A stretch of DNA of 64,000 bases, taken from positions 32,259 to 96,258 of the forward strand of contig JAGQUQ010000002.1 of NCBI GenBank assembly GCA_020438425.1. Direction: 5' to 3'. The first letter of the stretch is position 1, and each line of letters opens with the position of its first letter. A model generated the notes under the pieces. That model worked only from the letters and a program-made list of their open reading frames with translations, did not search any database and was not told where the DNA came from. A program made the translations under genes and the position numbers. The DNA comes from Solirubrobacterales bacterium. GTDB taxonomy: Bacteria; Actinomycetota; Thermoleophilia; Solirubrobacterales; 70-9. This document shows positions 33,965 through 46,018 of this stretch, one piece after another.

Positions 33965-35482
33965 ATGCGCAAGCGAACGAGACGAATTGCGCTTGCCTCG
34001 CTGGCTTCACTGGCGGCAGTGGTTGGCTATGACGTCGCCCAGAGGCGCAAGGCGATCCTCCGCAACTTCCCCGTGGTGGGTCACTTCCGATACCTGCTCG
34101 AGGGGTTCGGGCCCGAGCTCCGGCAGTACATCGTCACCTCGAACAACGAGGAGCGGCCCTTCTCGCGTGACCAGCGGCGCTGGATCAAGAACTCGTCGGA
34201 GGGCCAGCCGAATGTCTTCGGTTTCGGCACCGATGACGAGGTCGAGGCGGTCGACAACCTGGTGATCATCAAGCACTCGCCCTTTCCGGCTCCTGTCCCG
34301 GCCGAAGGCGAGCCTGGCAGCGGACCCGACTTCGAGGTCCCGGCGGCGAAGACGATGGGTGCCGCCCACGACCGGAAACACGCCTTCAGGCCAGCCTCGA
34401 TGGTGAACATTTCGGGGATGAGTTTCGGCGCGCTTTCCCCGCCTGCGGTCGAGGCCCTGAACCGGGGCGCCGCGATCGCCGGCTGCCTGCAGAACACCGG
34501 CGAGGGCGGGATTTCCCCGTATCACCGCCACGGTGGTGAGCTCATCTTCCAGATCGGCACCGGGTATTTCGCCTGCCGCGACGAGGAAGGCCGCTTCAGC
34601 CTCGAAAGGCTCCGCGAGACCGTCGAGGGGGCTCCGGTCCGGGCGATCGAGATCAAGCTCTCGCAGGGTGCCAAGCCGGGTCTAGGCGGCCTGCTTCCGG
34701 CCGCCAAGGTGACGCCCGAGATAGCGGAATGCCGTGGCGTCCCGGTCGGGGTCGATTGCGTCAGCCCGCCTTCGCATTCGGCCTTCGGTGACGTCGACGG
34801 CCTGATCGAATTCGTCGAGCAGGTGGCCGGGGTGACCGGCCTCCCGGTCGGGATCAAGTCGGCGGTCGGGGAGCTCGGGTTCTGGGAGGAACTCGTCGAG
34901 CGCATGGCCGCGACCGGTGGCGGTCCGGACTTCATCACGATCGACGGCGGCGAGGGCGGCACGGGCGCGGCTCCGCTGGCCTTCGCCGATCACGTCTCCC
35001 TGCCCTTCAAGCTCGCCTTCGCGGCCGCCTACTCGACCTTTGCCCGGGCCGGTCTGGCCGAGGACGTCGTCTTCATCGGGGCCGGCCGCCTCGGATTCCC
35101 CGACGCGGCCCTGTTCGCCTCCGCGCTTGGCTGCGACATGGTCAACGTCGGCCGGGAGGCGATGATGTCGATCGGCTGCATCCAGGCGCAGCGCTGCCAC
35201 ACCGGAGGCTGCCCGGCCGGGGTGGCCACCCAGTCGCGCTGGCTGATGCGCGGCCTAGACGCGCAACTGAAATCAAGCCAGGCCGCGAACTACATAGTCA
35301 ACCTGCGGGCCGAACTTCTGGCCCTCGCCCGCAGCTGCGGTGTTTCCCACCCCGCGCTGGTCACTCCGGACCACATCGAGGTCGTCTCAGAGCGCTACGG
35401 GCACGCGCCGCTGCGCGAGGTCTTTGGATACGAAGACGGCTGGCCGCTTCCGGGCGTGGCCGGCCCGGACCGAGAAGGCTGA
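33965..35482 (+). CDS. FMN-binding glutamate-synthase-like protein
   Basis: A 505-residue protein resembling the central FMN domain of ferredoxin-dependent glutamate synthase as a stand-alone enzyme. An N-terminal hydrophobic anchor (IALASLASLAAVVGYD) is followed by VNISGMSFGALSPPAVEALN, GEGGISPYH, EIKLSQGAKPGLGG, ITIDGGEGGTGAAPLAFAD and a cysteine set C-x5-C-x4-C (CIQAQRCHTGGC) that fits a 3Fe-4S cluster. The amidotransferase domain is absent. Family members are common in actinobacteria, with unproven substrate. A direct ATG start; monocistronic. Confidence 0.92.
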   Translation: MRKRTRRIALASLASLAAVVGYDVAQRRKAILRNFPVVGHFRYLLEGFGPELRQYIVTSNNEERPFSRDQRRWIKNSSEGQPNVFGFGTDDEVEAVDNLVIIKHSPFPAPVPAEGEPGSGPDFEVPAAKTMGAAHDRKHAFRPASMVNISGMSFGALSPPAVEALNRGAAIAGCLQNTGEGGISPYHRHGGELIFQIGTGYFACRDEEGRFSLERLRETVEGAPVRAIEIKLSQGAKPGLGGLLPAAKVTPEIAECRGVPVGVDCVSPPSHSAFGDVDGLIEFVEQVAGVTGLPVGIKSAVGELGFWEELVERMAATGGGPDFITIDGGEGGTGAAPLAFADHVSLPFKLAFAAAYSTFARAGLAEDVVFIGAGRLGFPDAALFASALGCDMVNVGREAMMSIGCIQAQRCHTGGCPAGVATQSRWLMRGLDAQLKSSQAANYIVNLRAELLALARSCGVSHPALVTPDHIEVVSERYGHAPLREVFGYEDGWPLPGVAGPDREG

Positions 35483-35534
35483 AGGGAGCGCTATATGGCC
35501 ACTTTCGCCTTCTCGATCCCGGCGAGCCTCTTGT

Positions 35535-38199
<2,665 letters not shown>

Positions 38200-38220
38200 G
38201 GCCTCAGTTATACATCTTTT

Positions 38221-38235
38221 CTTGAATTGATCAAG
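38221..38235 (-). promoter_or_regulatory. Palindromic operator, probable FurA box
   Basis: CTTGA-ATTGA-TCAAG, a perfect 5-bp inverted repeat in an AT-rich patch directly upstream of the fur-katG operon. FurA is known to autorepress through a single AT-rich site at this position; the assignment is by analogy. Confidence 0.7.
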
Positions 38236-38308
38236 TTAAGCCCGCGCAAGGGGCCAGCGGTGCGGGTTGTCATAACTCCCCGAATTTGGCTTGTCGATTG
38301 GAAAAGGC

Positions 38309-38337
38309 CTGCAGGGTTGAACAGTGTTTGGTAAGAT
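38309..38337 (+). promoter_or_regulatory. Leaderless promoter of the first LamG gene
   Basis: CTGCAG, a 17-bp spacer GGTTGAACAGTGTTTGG, then TAAGAT, ending 8 bp before ATG 38346. The expected start is at or within two bases of the ATG. The spacer and -10 are almost the same as those before the second LamG gene. Confidence 0.7.
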
Positions 38338-38345
38338 CGCGGGCG

Positions 38346-41300
38346 ATGGGGGTAGAGAAGATGCGCGAAGGTGGAATGTTGGCTGCTGAACCTGCGAGAG
38401 GTCTCCGCTGGACCGGTCTCGCCCTGGCTGCCGCGATGCTCCTGTGTCTCGGACTTTCGCTCGCCCCTGCGAAGGCGAACGCGGCCGACGCCGTCTACAT
38501 CGATTACCCGGCCCACGGAAGCATCTTCCAGGCCGCTCCTTACGATTACGAAGGCCGGGCTTTCCCGGACATCTTCCCGTTGCCCCCGGTCATGTCGCCC
38601 TGGGTCAGAGGCGCGGTTCAGGTCGAGACGTCGCCCGGTGTCTGGGGTGGGCCGACCTGTTCGAGCTCATTGGTCGGTATTCCGAACCTCTGTGGCGTCT
38701 ACCGCTGGCGCACCCTCCTTGGTTCTTTCCAGGAAAGCTGGAAGGCCTCCGAAAGTGAAGCCGACGGCCTCGCCGGCTCGAACTCCCTGACCGACGGCAA
38801 GTACCGGGTCAAGGTCGGGCAGCCCGGTGGTTTCGGCGTTCCCGACAACTACGCCGAGAACTACTTCTTCGTCGACGGGACCGATCCCGAGACTTCGATC
38901 GACCTCGGGCCAAACCAGTACAACAACGATGCCTCGGCCAACATCCACTTCGAGTTCAGTGGCAACGACCCGGTGGTCAACGACTACGCCAGCGGCATCG
39001 ATTACTTCAACTGCAAACTGGACAGCGGTCCCTGGGATCACTGCACCGCGCCCGGCGGCTCAGCTCCCTACACCTATGACCTGACCGCGCCCGAAGGCGG
39101 ACACACGCTCTACGTGAAGGCCGTCGACAAGGCCAACAACGAAGACGACACGGCGGCCGAGCACTCGTGGATCATCGACGAGACTCCGCCGAACATCTCA
39201 ATCACCTCGCCGGTGGCCAAGAAGCGGTACCTGCTCCACGAGAACATTCCAGCCACCTTCAACTGCTCCGATCCTCTCGCCGGCACGCCCCCGGCCGCCA
39301 GCGGCATCGCCAGCTGCACCGCCACCCCGGTCAACAACGAGGACCTCGGGCCCCACCTGTTCACGGTCACCGCGATCGACAACGCCGGCAACACCAGCAC
39401 CAAGTCGGTTGCCTATACGATCGACCCCCCGGATTACGGCGATTTCGTGATGGAAAGCCACCCGCTTGCCTACTACCGCTTCAACGAAGCGCTCGGCTCG
39501 GCGGACATGCTCGACAGTTCGGGCAACCACAACGACGGCATCTACCAGAACGGCATTGCGCTCCGGCGTGATGGAGCGACCGCCTGCGAGCGGCGTCCGC
39601 ATCCGCCCAGGGTCTGCGAGTTGGCCAACCCGGCCGAGAACAAGGCCGCGTTTTTCCCGGCCCGTGACGGTCACGGCTACGTGAACGACATGCCGGCCCC
39701 GCAGACCGCCTACACGATGGAGGCCTGGGTCAAGCCGCGTGACGGCGCCAACATGATGGTGATGAGCCACGGCGGTGGCGGCCAGCTCTTCATCAGCGGT
39801 GGCAATCTCGCCTTCCGTCAGGTCCAGGACACGATCTACTCCGGGGGGGCCGTCCCGCCCGGGGTCTGGAGCCATGTCGCCGCGACCTGGAACGGCAGCC
39901 TCACCCGCCTCTATGTGAACGGTGTCCAGGTCGCCAGCTCGACCACCGCGAACAAGCCTCCGTCGGGTACCTCGACCTTCTATGTCGGTTATGGCGAGAT
40001 GGCTCCGTGGTTCCACGGCGAGATGGACGAGGCGGCCTATTACGGCAGCGCCCTGAGTCAGCACCGGATCGCCGACCGCTTCAAGATCGGCAAGGCGAAG
40101 GACAATCCCTCGATCGAGGCCGGCAACTCGCCCTTCAACACGGAAGGTCCCTTCACCGATCCGCAGTCGCCGAAGAACGGCGGCCTCTACGCTCCGACCA
40201 AGACCCCGAACGCCGAGTTCACCTGCTCCGACGTCGATGACCTCCCGGGTAACTCCGACATCGCAAGCTGCGCGGCCACAGTTGACGGCAACCCGGTCCT
40301 GAGCGGTGACCCGCTGCCGGACACGCTCGGCCCGCACACCCTCACGGTTACCGCGATCGACGAGGGTGGCAACACCTACGTCCATCACCACAGCTACACG
40401 GTCAAGAACTTCCAGGACCTCTTCAATACAGACAGTCCGGTTGTTTACTGTCGCCTCGGTGACGCGTCCGGGGGTCCGATGCTCGATTCGTCGGGCAATG
40501 GCAACAACGGCATCTACAAGAACGACCAGGATTCCGGTCCGGTCGGCATCTCCGGAGACGGCGATCGCGCCCGGGACTTCTTCGGCAAGGGTGGCTACGG
40601 CTACATCAACGGGGTCGCCGCGCCTCGCTACCAGTCCACGCTTGAGGCCTGGGTGTACCCGAGGGATGCCCGAGATCAGTCGATCGTCGGCCACGGCGAC
40701 GCCGGTGAGATTTTCATCCAGGGCGGACAGTTCAAGTACCGCCGCATGGGTGAAACCGTGACCTCTTCCGTGCCGGTCCAGGTCGGTGCCTGGCAGCAGG
40801 TTGCCGGTACCTGGGACGGAGCCGACATCCGGATCTATGTGAACGGGGTCGAGACCGGCAAGGTCGAGTCAACCAGGCGGCCGAGTTCGGTTTCGACTTT
40901 CTACGTCGGGTTCGGTGAGCTCGCTCCCTGGTTCTACGGGGCAATTGACGAAGTCGCGTACTACCCGGTGGCCCTCAACGCGAACCGGATGTACCAGCAC
41001 TGGCTGGCCGACCCGCCGCCGGAAGACCTGACAGAGAATCCCGGTGAGGGCACCGAACCCGGCAGCCCGGGCACGGGGGATCCGGACCGGCCGACCGATC
41101 CGGGAACGGGTGGTTCGGATGATCCCGCCACAGGAAACCCCGACACCCCGGTGACCGAGGATCCGGGCACCGACGAGCCGGTGGGTGAGACACCTTCGGC
41201 CGAGCCGGGTGATGGTGAAGCTGAATCGGGTGAACCCACCGCAACCCAGCGCAAGTGGGAGAAGGCCAGAGCCAAGGCGAGGAAGCGCAAGGCCGCGGTG

Positions 41301-41369
41301 AAGAAGTGCAAAAAGATCAAGAACCCGGCGAAGCGCAAGGCCTGCCTCAAACGCGCCCGGGCAAACTAA
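38346..41369 (+). CDS. LamG-domain surface protein, tandem paralogue 1
   Basis: A 1007-residue exported protein. Signal peptide: LRWTGLALAAAMLLCLGLSL then APAKANA. Residues ~140-350 are Ig/bacterial surface-type modules (DTAAEHSWIIDETPPNISIT). Two LamG/concanavalin-like domains follow, each with AYYRFNEALGS or VYCRLGDASGG opening, MEAWVKPRDGANMMVMSHGG or LEAWVYPRDARDQSIVGHGD, VAATWNGSLTRLYVNGVQV, and FYVGYGEMAPWFHGEMDEAA. They flank a linker with a C-x12-C pair. A Pro/Asp/Thr-rich stalk leads to a basic tail (AAVKKCKKIKNPAKRKACLK). It probably binds carbohydrate or cell-wall material. ATGs at 38361 and 38376 are alternative starts. Confidence 0.85.
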   Translation: MGVEKMREGGMLAAEPARGLRWTGLALAAAMLLCLGLSLAPAKANAADAVYIDYPAHGSIFQAAPYDYEGRAFPDIFPLPPVMSPWVRGAVQVETSPGVWGGPTCSSSLVGIPNLCGVYRWRTLLGSFQESWKASESEADGLAGSNSLTDGKYRVKVGQPGGFGVPDNYAENYFFVDGTDPETSIDLGPNQYNNDASANIHFEFSGNDPVVNDYASGIDYFNCKLDSGPWDHCTAPGGSAPYTYDLTAPEGGHTLYVKAVDKANNEDDTAAEHSWIIDETPPNISITSPVAKKRYLLHENIPATFNCSDPLAGTPPAASGIASCTATPVNNEDLGPHLFTVTAIDNAGNTSTKSVAYTIDPPDYGDFVMESHPLAYYRFNEALGSADMLDSSGNHNDGIYQNGIALRRDGATACERRPHPPRVCELANPAENKAAFFPARDGHGYVNDMPAPQTAYTMEAWVKPRDGANMMVMSHGGGGQLFISGGNLAFRQVQDTIYSGGAVPPGVWSHVAATWNGSLTRLYVNGVQVASSTTANKPPSGTSTFYVGYGEMAPWFHGEMDEAAYYGSALSQHRIADRFKIGKAKDNPSIEAGNSPFNTEGPFTDPQSPKNGGLYAPTKTPNAEFTCSDVDDLPGNSDIASCAATVDGNPVLSGDPLPDTLGPHTLTVTAIDEGGNTYVHHHSYTVKNFQDLFNTDSPVVYCRLGDASGGPMLDSSGNGNNGIYKNDQDSGPVGISGDGDRARDFFGKGGYGYINGVAAPRYQSTLEAWVYPRDARDQSIVGHGDAGEIFIQGGQFKYRRMGETVTSSVPVQVGAWQQVAGTWDGADIRIYVNGVETGKVESTRRPSSVSTFYVGFGELAPWFYGAIDEVAYYPVALNANRMYQHWLADPPPEDLTENPGEGTEPGSPGTGDPDRPTDPGTGGSDDPATGNPDTPVTEDPGTDEPVGETPSAEPGDGEAESGEPTATQRKWEKARAKARKRKAAVKKCKKIKNPAKRKACLKRARAN

Positions 41370-41414
41370 CCACTTAGCCTCCCCCGATATTCCGGGGCCA
41401 ATTTCCCCGAAATC

Positions 41415-41443
41415 TTGCATGACCGAACAGTGTTTGGTAAGCT
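41415..41443 (+). promoter_or_regulatory. Leaderless promoter of the second LamG gene
   Basis: TTGCAT, a 17-bp spacer GACCGAACAGTGTTTGG and TAAGCT, ending 6 bp before ATG 41450. The predicted start is at the A of the ATG, and no ribosome-binding site is present. GAACAGTGTTTGGTAAG is shared with the promoter near 38320. Confidence 0.75.
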
Positions 41444-41449
41444 CGCGCC

Positions 41450-44400
41450 ATGTTGGGGGACAGAGTTAGAAAAAGGACACGCCTGAGTTGGGTCGCAGCT
41501 CTCTTCGTCTGCTTCTGTGCGCTGATGGTGCCAGCCACCGCCAACGCCTGGATGGACATCGACTCCCCGGGCGATTTCACCAATGACAACACCCCGCTGG
41601 TCAAGGGCGACGCCGAGATCAACTTCTACATCGGCACCTACTCGAAGCTTGGTTGCGTTACCTACATCGAGGGCGTCTGCATCCTCCCCTACTTCTACAT
41701 CGTGCCGAGCGCCGGCTACACCGATGTCAAACTCGAGGTTTACAAGACGAGCGGGAATCCCCTGCTCTACTGGTGCGAAGACATCTGTGCCTCGCATGTA
41801 CCCGAGACGTACGTGACGACTCCCACGCCGCCGATCGACGATCTGACCGCGTACAGCCAGCCCTACTCCCTGAACATGCCCAAGCTGGCTGATGGCCAGT
41901 GGCGACTGATTGTCACCCACTATGGAGAAGACGCTCCGAGCCCCGAGTTGCGAAAGGTCTTCTTCGTCGACACAAGGGCACCGTCTGGCACCACAATCAC
42001 GGTCAAGCCGCCGCAGTTCTCCAACGACACGACTCCGACTTTCGACTGGACCGCGGACGATCCTTCACCGTCCTCAGGTCTCGCATTCGAATGCAATCTG
42101 GATGGTGCCGGATGGGTTGACTGCCCGAATGACAAGACCTTCAACACCCCCGAGGGCAACCACACCCTTCAGGTGAAAGCCGCCGACCTGGCCGGCAACG
42201 AAGACCCGACGGTTGCTTCCTACTCCTGGATGGTTGACACGACCCCGCCGGTCCTGACCATCAACCAGCCGCTTTCGAAGGGTCGTTACCTGCTGCATCA
42301 GGTACCGGCTGCCGATACCAGCTGCTCCGACCCGCTTTCCGGCGGCCCGCCGCCGGTTGCCTCCGGCATCGACACCTGCGGCTCGAGTACCCCGATCAAC
42401 GGCGAGGACCTCGGCCCCCACAAGTTCACCCTGAGCGCCACCGACCGGGCCGGCAACAGCTCGACCCAATCGATCGCCTACGTGGTCGATCCGCCCGACT
42501 ACGGTGACTTCGTCGGCGAGGATGATCCGCTGGCCTACTACCGCTTCAACGAGACGCTGGGCTCGGACCAGATGGTGGACAGCTCCGGCAACAACCATCA
42601 CGGCATCTACCAGAACGGGATTGCCCTGAGGCGTGACGGCGCGACCGCCTGCGAGCGCCGCCCGCATCCGCCCCGGGCCTGCGAGCTCGCCAATCCGGCC
42701 GAGAACAAGGCGGCATTCTTCCCGGCCCGCGACGGTCACGGTTACGTCAACAATTTGCCGGCTCCGCAGACCGCCTACGCGATGGAAGCCTGGGTCAAGC
42801 CGCGTGACGGTGCCGACATGATGGTGATGAGCCACGGTGGCGGCGGCCAGCTCTTCATCAAGGACGGCAAGCTCGCCTTCCGTCAGGTTCAGGACACCAT
42901 TTACTCGACCGGTGCCGTGCTGCCCGGCGTGTGGAGCCACGTCGCCGCGACCTGGGATGGCCACAACACCCGTCTGTATGTGAACGGCGTTCAGGTCGCC
43001 CACTCGACCACCGCCAACAAGCCACCCTCGGGCACCGCGACCCTCTATGTCGGCTACGGCGAGATGGCCCCCTGGTTCCACGGCGAGATGGACGAGGCCG
43101 CCTACTACGACCACGCCCTGAGCCAGCACCGGATCGCCGACCGCTTCAAGATCGGCAAGGCCAAAGACAACCCCTCGGTCGAGGCGGGCAACACACCGCT
43201 CAACACCGAAGGTCCGTTCACCGACCCGGCTGCGCCCAAGAACGGCGGCCTCTACGCGCCGACCAAGACTCCGAACGCCGACTTCACCTGCACGGATCCG
43301 GATGACGTCCCGGGCAACTCGGATGTCGCGAGCTGCACCGCGACCGTCGATGGCAACCCGATCCTGAACGGTGACCCGCTGCCGGATTCACTCGGCCCCC
43401 ACAACTTTGTGGTGACCGCAGTCGACGAAGGCGGCAACACCTACATCCACACCCACAGTTACACGGTCAAGAAGTTCGCCGACCTGTTCAACACCGACAG
43501 CCCGGTGCTGTACTGCCGCCTCGGTGAGCCCTCCGGCAGCGCCCTGATCGATTCCTCGGGCAACGGCAGGAACGGCGAGTACAAGAACGACCAGGATTCA
43601 GGTCCGGTCGGTATATCCGGTGACGGTGACCGGGCTCGGAACTTCTTCGGCAAGGGTGGCTACGGCTATGTGAACAACGTCGCCGCGCCGCGTTTCCAGT
43701 CAACGCTCGAGGCCTGGGTTTACACGCTGGACGGCCGCGACCAGTCGGTGGTCGGTCACGGCGACGCCGGCGAGATCTACATCAAGGACAGCTTCTTCCG
43801 CTACCGCCGGATGGGTGAGACCGTCACCTCTTCGGTCCCGGCGATCCCCGGCCATTGGCAGCAGGTGGTTGGAACCTGGGACGGTGCTGACATCCGCATC
43901 TACGTGAACGGTGTCGAGACCGGCAAGACAGAGTCGACCAGGCGGCCGAGCTCCGTTTCGACCTTCTACGTCGGCTTCGGTGAGCTGGCACCGTGGTTCT
44001 ATGGAGCGATCGACGAGGTCGCGTACTACCCGGTGGCGCTCAATGCGAACCGCGTGTACCAGCACTGGCTGGCCGACCCGCCGCCTGATGACCTGAACGC
44101 GACAGTCGAGGAAGAGGGCACCGAATCCTCGGACCCGGACGAACCGACGGGTACTGACCCGGGAACCGGCGAGCCTGGCGACCCGGGTACAAGCGAGCCC
44201 GGTGATCCGGGCACAGGTGATCCCGGCAGTGGTGATCCGGAAAAGCCGGTGTCGGATGATCCGGACTCCCCGGTGACCGATGAGCCTGGTTCCGATGACC
44301 CGGCGGTTGACACGCCGTCGACCGATCCGGGTGATGGTGCGGCCGAGTCCGGCGGGCCGACCGCGACCCAGCGCAAGTGGGAGAAGGCCCGGGCCAAGGC

Positions 44401-44491
44401 GAAGAAGCGCATGGCCGCCGCTAAGAAGTGCAAGAAGTTCAAGAACCCGAAGAAGCGCAAGGCCTGCCTCAAACGGGCCTGGTCGAGCTGA
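41450..44491 (+). CDS. LamG-domain surface protein, tandem paralogue 2
   Basis: A 1013-residue protein with the same architecture as its upstream neighbour: signal peptide (LSWVAALFVCFCALMVPATA), surface modules (TPTFDWTADDPSPSSGLAFE, PEGNHTLQVKAADLAGNEDP), two LamG domains and a long Asp/Gly/Pro stalk (DPGTSEPGDPGTGDPGSGDP) ending in a Lys/Cys tail (AAAKKCKKFKNPKKRKACLK). The LamG parts are nearly the same as in paralogue 1, while the first ~200 residues differ. The pair thus shares binding domains but presents different N-terminal heads. The unprocessed length and leaderless start are secure. Confidence 0.87.
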   Translation: MLGDRVRKRTRLSWVAALFVCFCALMVPATANAWMDIDSPGDFTNDNTPLVKGDAEINFYIGTYSKLGCVTYIEGVCILPYFYIVPSAGYTDVKLEVYKTSGNPLLYWCEDICASHVPETYVTTPTPPIDDLTAYSQPYSLNMPKLADGQWRLIVTHYGEDAPSPELRKVFFVDTRAPSGTTITVKPPQFSNDTTPTFDWTADDPSPSSGLAFECNLDGAGWVDCPNDKTFNTPEGNHTLQVKAADLAGNEDPTVASYSWMVDTTPPVLTINQPLSKGRYLLHQVPAADTSCSDPLSGGPPPVASGIDTCGSSTPINGEDLGPHKFTLSATDRAGNSSTQSIAYVVDPPDYGDFVGEDDPLAYYRFNETLGSDQMVDSSGNNHHGIYQNGIALRRDGATACERRPHPPRACELANPAENKAAFFPARDGHGYVNNLPAPQTAYAMEAWVKPRDGADMMVMSHGGGGQLFIKDGKLAFRQVQDTIYSTGAVLPGVWSHVAATWDGHNTRLYVNGVQVAHSTTANKPPSGTATLYVGYGEMAPWFHGEMDEAAYYDHALSQHRIADRFKIGKAKDNPSVEAGNTPLNTEGPFTDPAAPKNGGLYAPTKTPNADFTCTDPDDVPGNSDVASCTATVDGNPILNGDPLPDSLGPHNFVVTAVDEGGNTYIHTHSYTVKKFADLFNTDSPVLYCRLGEPSGSALIDSSGNGRNGEYKNDQDSGPVGISGDGDRARNFFGKGGYGYVNNVAAPRFQSTLEAWVYTLDGRDQSVVGHGDAGEIYIKDSFFRYRRMGETVTSSVPAIPGHWQQVVGTWDGADIRIYVNGVETGKTESTRRPSSVSTFYVGFGELAPWFYGAIDEVAYYPVALNANRVYQHWLADPPPDDLNATVEEEGTESSDPDEPTGTDPGTGEPGDPGTSEPGDPGTGDPGSGDPEKPVSDDPDSPVTDEPGSDDPAVDTPSTDPGDGAAESGGPTATQRKWEKARAKAKKRMAAAKKCKKFKNPKKRKACLKRAWSS

Positions 44492-44507
44492 CCCGGACCG
44501 CTTCGGG

Positions 44508-45434
44508 CTAAGGGTTGGTTCGCGCGCGCGGAAGCATCCGAAAGCGCCCGGGAACCAGTGGCCAACTGGTCCTGACCGCCGCCTGAATCGCCCGCAGCCC
44601 ACGGCGATCCCGGTCCGAAAGCTCGAAACCGAACAGCCGTCTCGCCTCCTCCGGCAAGGTGGCGCGGGTCAGCCAGGGGCCGGCCGTTCCCAGCGCCGGG
44701 GAAACCGGCTTCCAGAGCAGCTTTGGCCAGCCGGGTGGCGCCGGCAGGTTCCTGACCCGCCGGACCGAACCCCGGGCAACCCGGGTGGCTTCGAGGGTTC
44801 CCTCGAACATGGCTTGCCAGTACTCCTCGAAAGCGGTGAAATCGCGGGGTACCGGTCGCATGCTGACCCCGTAGCGGGCGTACCAGGTAATCGACTCGGC
44901 GTAGAGCTGCTCCTTCTCGCCCCGGGTGAGCGGCCTGGCGAAGAGTTCCCGGGTCTTGATCTGCCCTTCGAAGAAGGTCGCATGAGCCCAGTAGTAGGTC
45001 TCGGGATCGAGGGCGTGGTAGCTGCGGCCCTGCGCGTCGTCTCCGCGGATACCCGGGTGCTGGTCCCTCACCCAGGATCCGGTCGCAGCCGGGTCGCGGT
45101 CATAGATCACGCCGACGATCGGGCCGGATGAGCGGGCCAGCCGGCCGATCGGGTTGTCGAAGAAGTCGGAATGGTCGAGCAGGCCCGCGGCAATTGCCGG
45201 ATGCATCGCCTGCAGCACACCGGCCCGCTGGGCAAGCAGGACCCCGCGGCGGTCACCGAAGAACTTCCAGGTCAGCGAACCGGGGCCGAGCGGAGCGGCG
45301 TCGAGCTCCGATTCCTCGATCCTTTCCAGGGTGGCCGCGCTTTCCACGGACGGAATCGTAACGCGGGTCGTGGCGGGGCATTCACACTTGACCCCGGGCG
45401 GCGGTTTCAGCCTGATGGCGGCCGACACTTGCAT
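44508..45434 (-). CDS. MpaB-family (DUF2236) oxygenase-like protein
   Basis: A protein of up to 308 residues: GVLLAQRAGVLQAMHPAIAA, HSDFFDNPIGRL, HALDPETYYWAHATFFEGQI, LYAESITWYARYGVSMRPVP and DFTAFEEYWQAMFEGTLEAT. These match the MpaB/rubber-oxygenase-like heme protein family (DUF2236), whose conserved His residues are visible. A GTG at 45347 (SAATLERIEE, 7 bp after a TACGAT-like -10) may be the true start, since the 29 codons before it look non-coding. The substrate is unknown. Confidence 0.8.
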   Translation of the reverse strand: MQVSAAIRLKPPPGVKCECPATTRVTIPSVESAATLERIEESELDAAPLGPGSLTWKFFGDRRGVLLAQRAGVLQAMHPAIAAGLLDHSDFFDNPIGRLARSSGPIVGVIYDRDPAATGSWVRDQHPGIRGDDAQGRSYHALDPETYYWAHATFFEGQIKTRELFARPLTRGEKEQLYAESITWYARYGVSMRPVPRDFTAFEEYWQAMFEGTLEATRVARGSVRRVRNLPAPPGWPKLLWKPVSPALGTAGPWLTRATLPEEARRLFGFELSDRDRRGLRAIQAAVRTSWPLVPGRFRMLPRARTNP

Positions 45435-45457
45435 CGTGCGGGTGGCCGGGCTATGGT
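45429..45457 (+). promoter_or_regulatory. Leaderless promoter
   Basis: TTGCAT, a 17-bp spacer and TATGGT, ending 6 bp before ATG 45464. No ribosome-binding site is visible, so the transcript should begin at the start codon. Confidence 0.7.
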
Positions 45458-45463
45458 CGTTTC

Positions 45464-46018
45464 ATGAGGCGTCTGACCGGACTGGTCGTCGTCCTCGCTC
45501 TATTGGTAATTGGCCCGGCGGGGGCGAAGACACCACATTTCAAGTACCACGTGCCGTCGATCATTCCCGGCAAGGCGATCGGCGGGCTGGAAGTCGGCAT
45601 GACGAAGTTCGAGGCGAAGACCACCTGGGGCGTGCCGGATGACTGCTTCGCCTACAAGGGGCTGACCACCTGCTCGTACAGCTTCACCGGTGAGATCGGT
45701 CCCGACTGGGTCGCGGGCTACTACGTCAAGAAGGGGCGGGTCGTGGCGGTGACCGTCGAGACCAGCTTCAAGGCGACCGCCAACCAGAAGGTCAAGCGGC
45801 TGAAGACCGCCAAGAAGATCCACGTCGGCTCCCCGATCGCCGAGGCCCGCCGGAAATACGACATCCCCCTGACCGGCGGCGGTGAGGCCGGTCTCTCCAG
45901 GGCCAATCTCAAACAGGGCCGGCGATGCACAAGTTTCTACGCGCCGGCCGCTCCGTACAAGGTGATCAGCTCGATCACCGTGGGCGTTTGCAAGTCGGTG
46001 ATCGAGCTCTACTTCTGA
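45464..46018 (+). CDS. Small secreted protein of unknown function
   Basis: A 184-residue product with a signal peptide (MRRLTGLVVVLALLVIGPAG). The mature part contains IGGLEVGMTKFEAKTTWGVP, a pattern recalling the SmpA/OmlA-like or periplasmic beta-lactamase-inhibitor-like fold in which a small helix-strand unit (GMTxxxVxxxWGxP) is repeated; a second, weaker unit is KKIHVGSPIAEARRKYDIPL. It has four Cys. It is transcribed from a leaderless promoter and overlaps the end of the convergent exporter gene by 10 bp. Confidence 0.75.
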   Translation: MRRLTGLVVVLALLVIGPAGAKTPHFKYHVPSIIPGKAIGGLEVGMTKFEAKTTWGVPDDCFAYKGLTTCSYSFTGEIGPDWVAGYYVKKGRVVAVTVETSFKATANQKVKRLKTAKKIHVGSPIAEARRKYDIPLTGGGEAGLSRANLKQGRRCTSFYAPAAPYKVISSITVGVCKSVIELYF

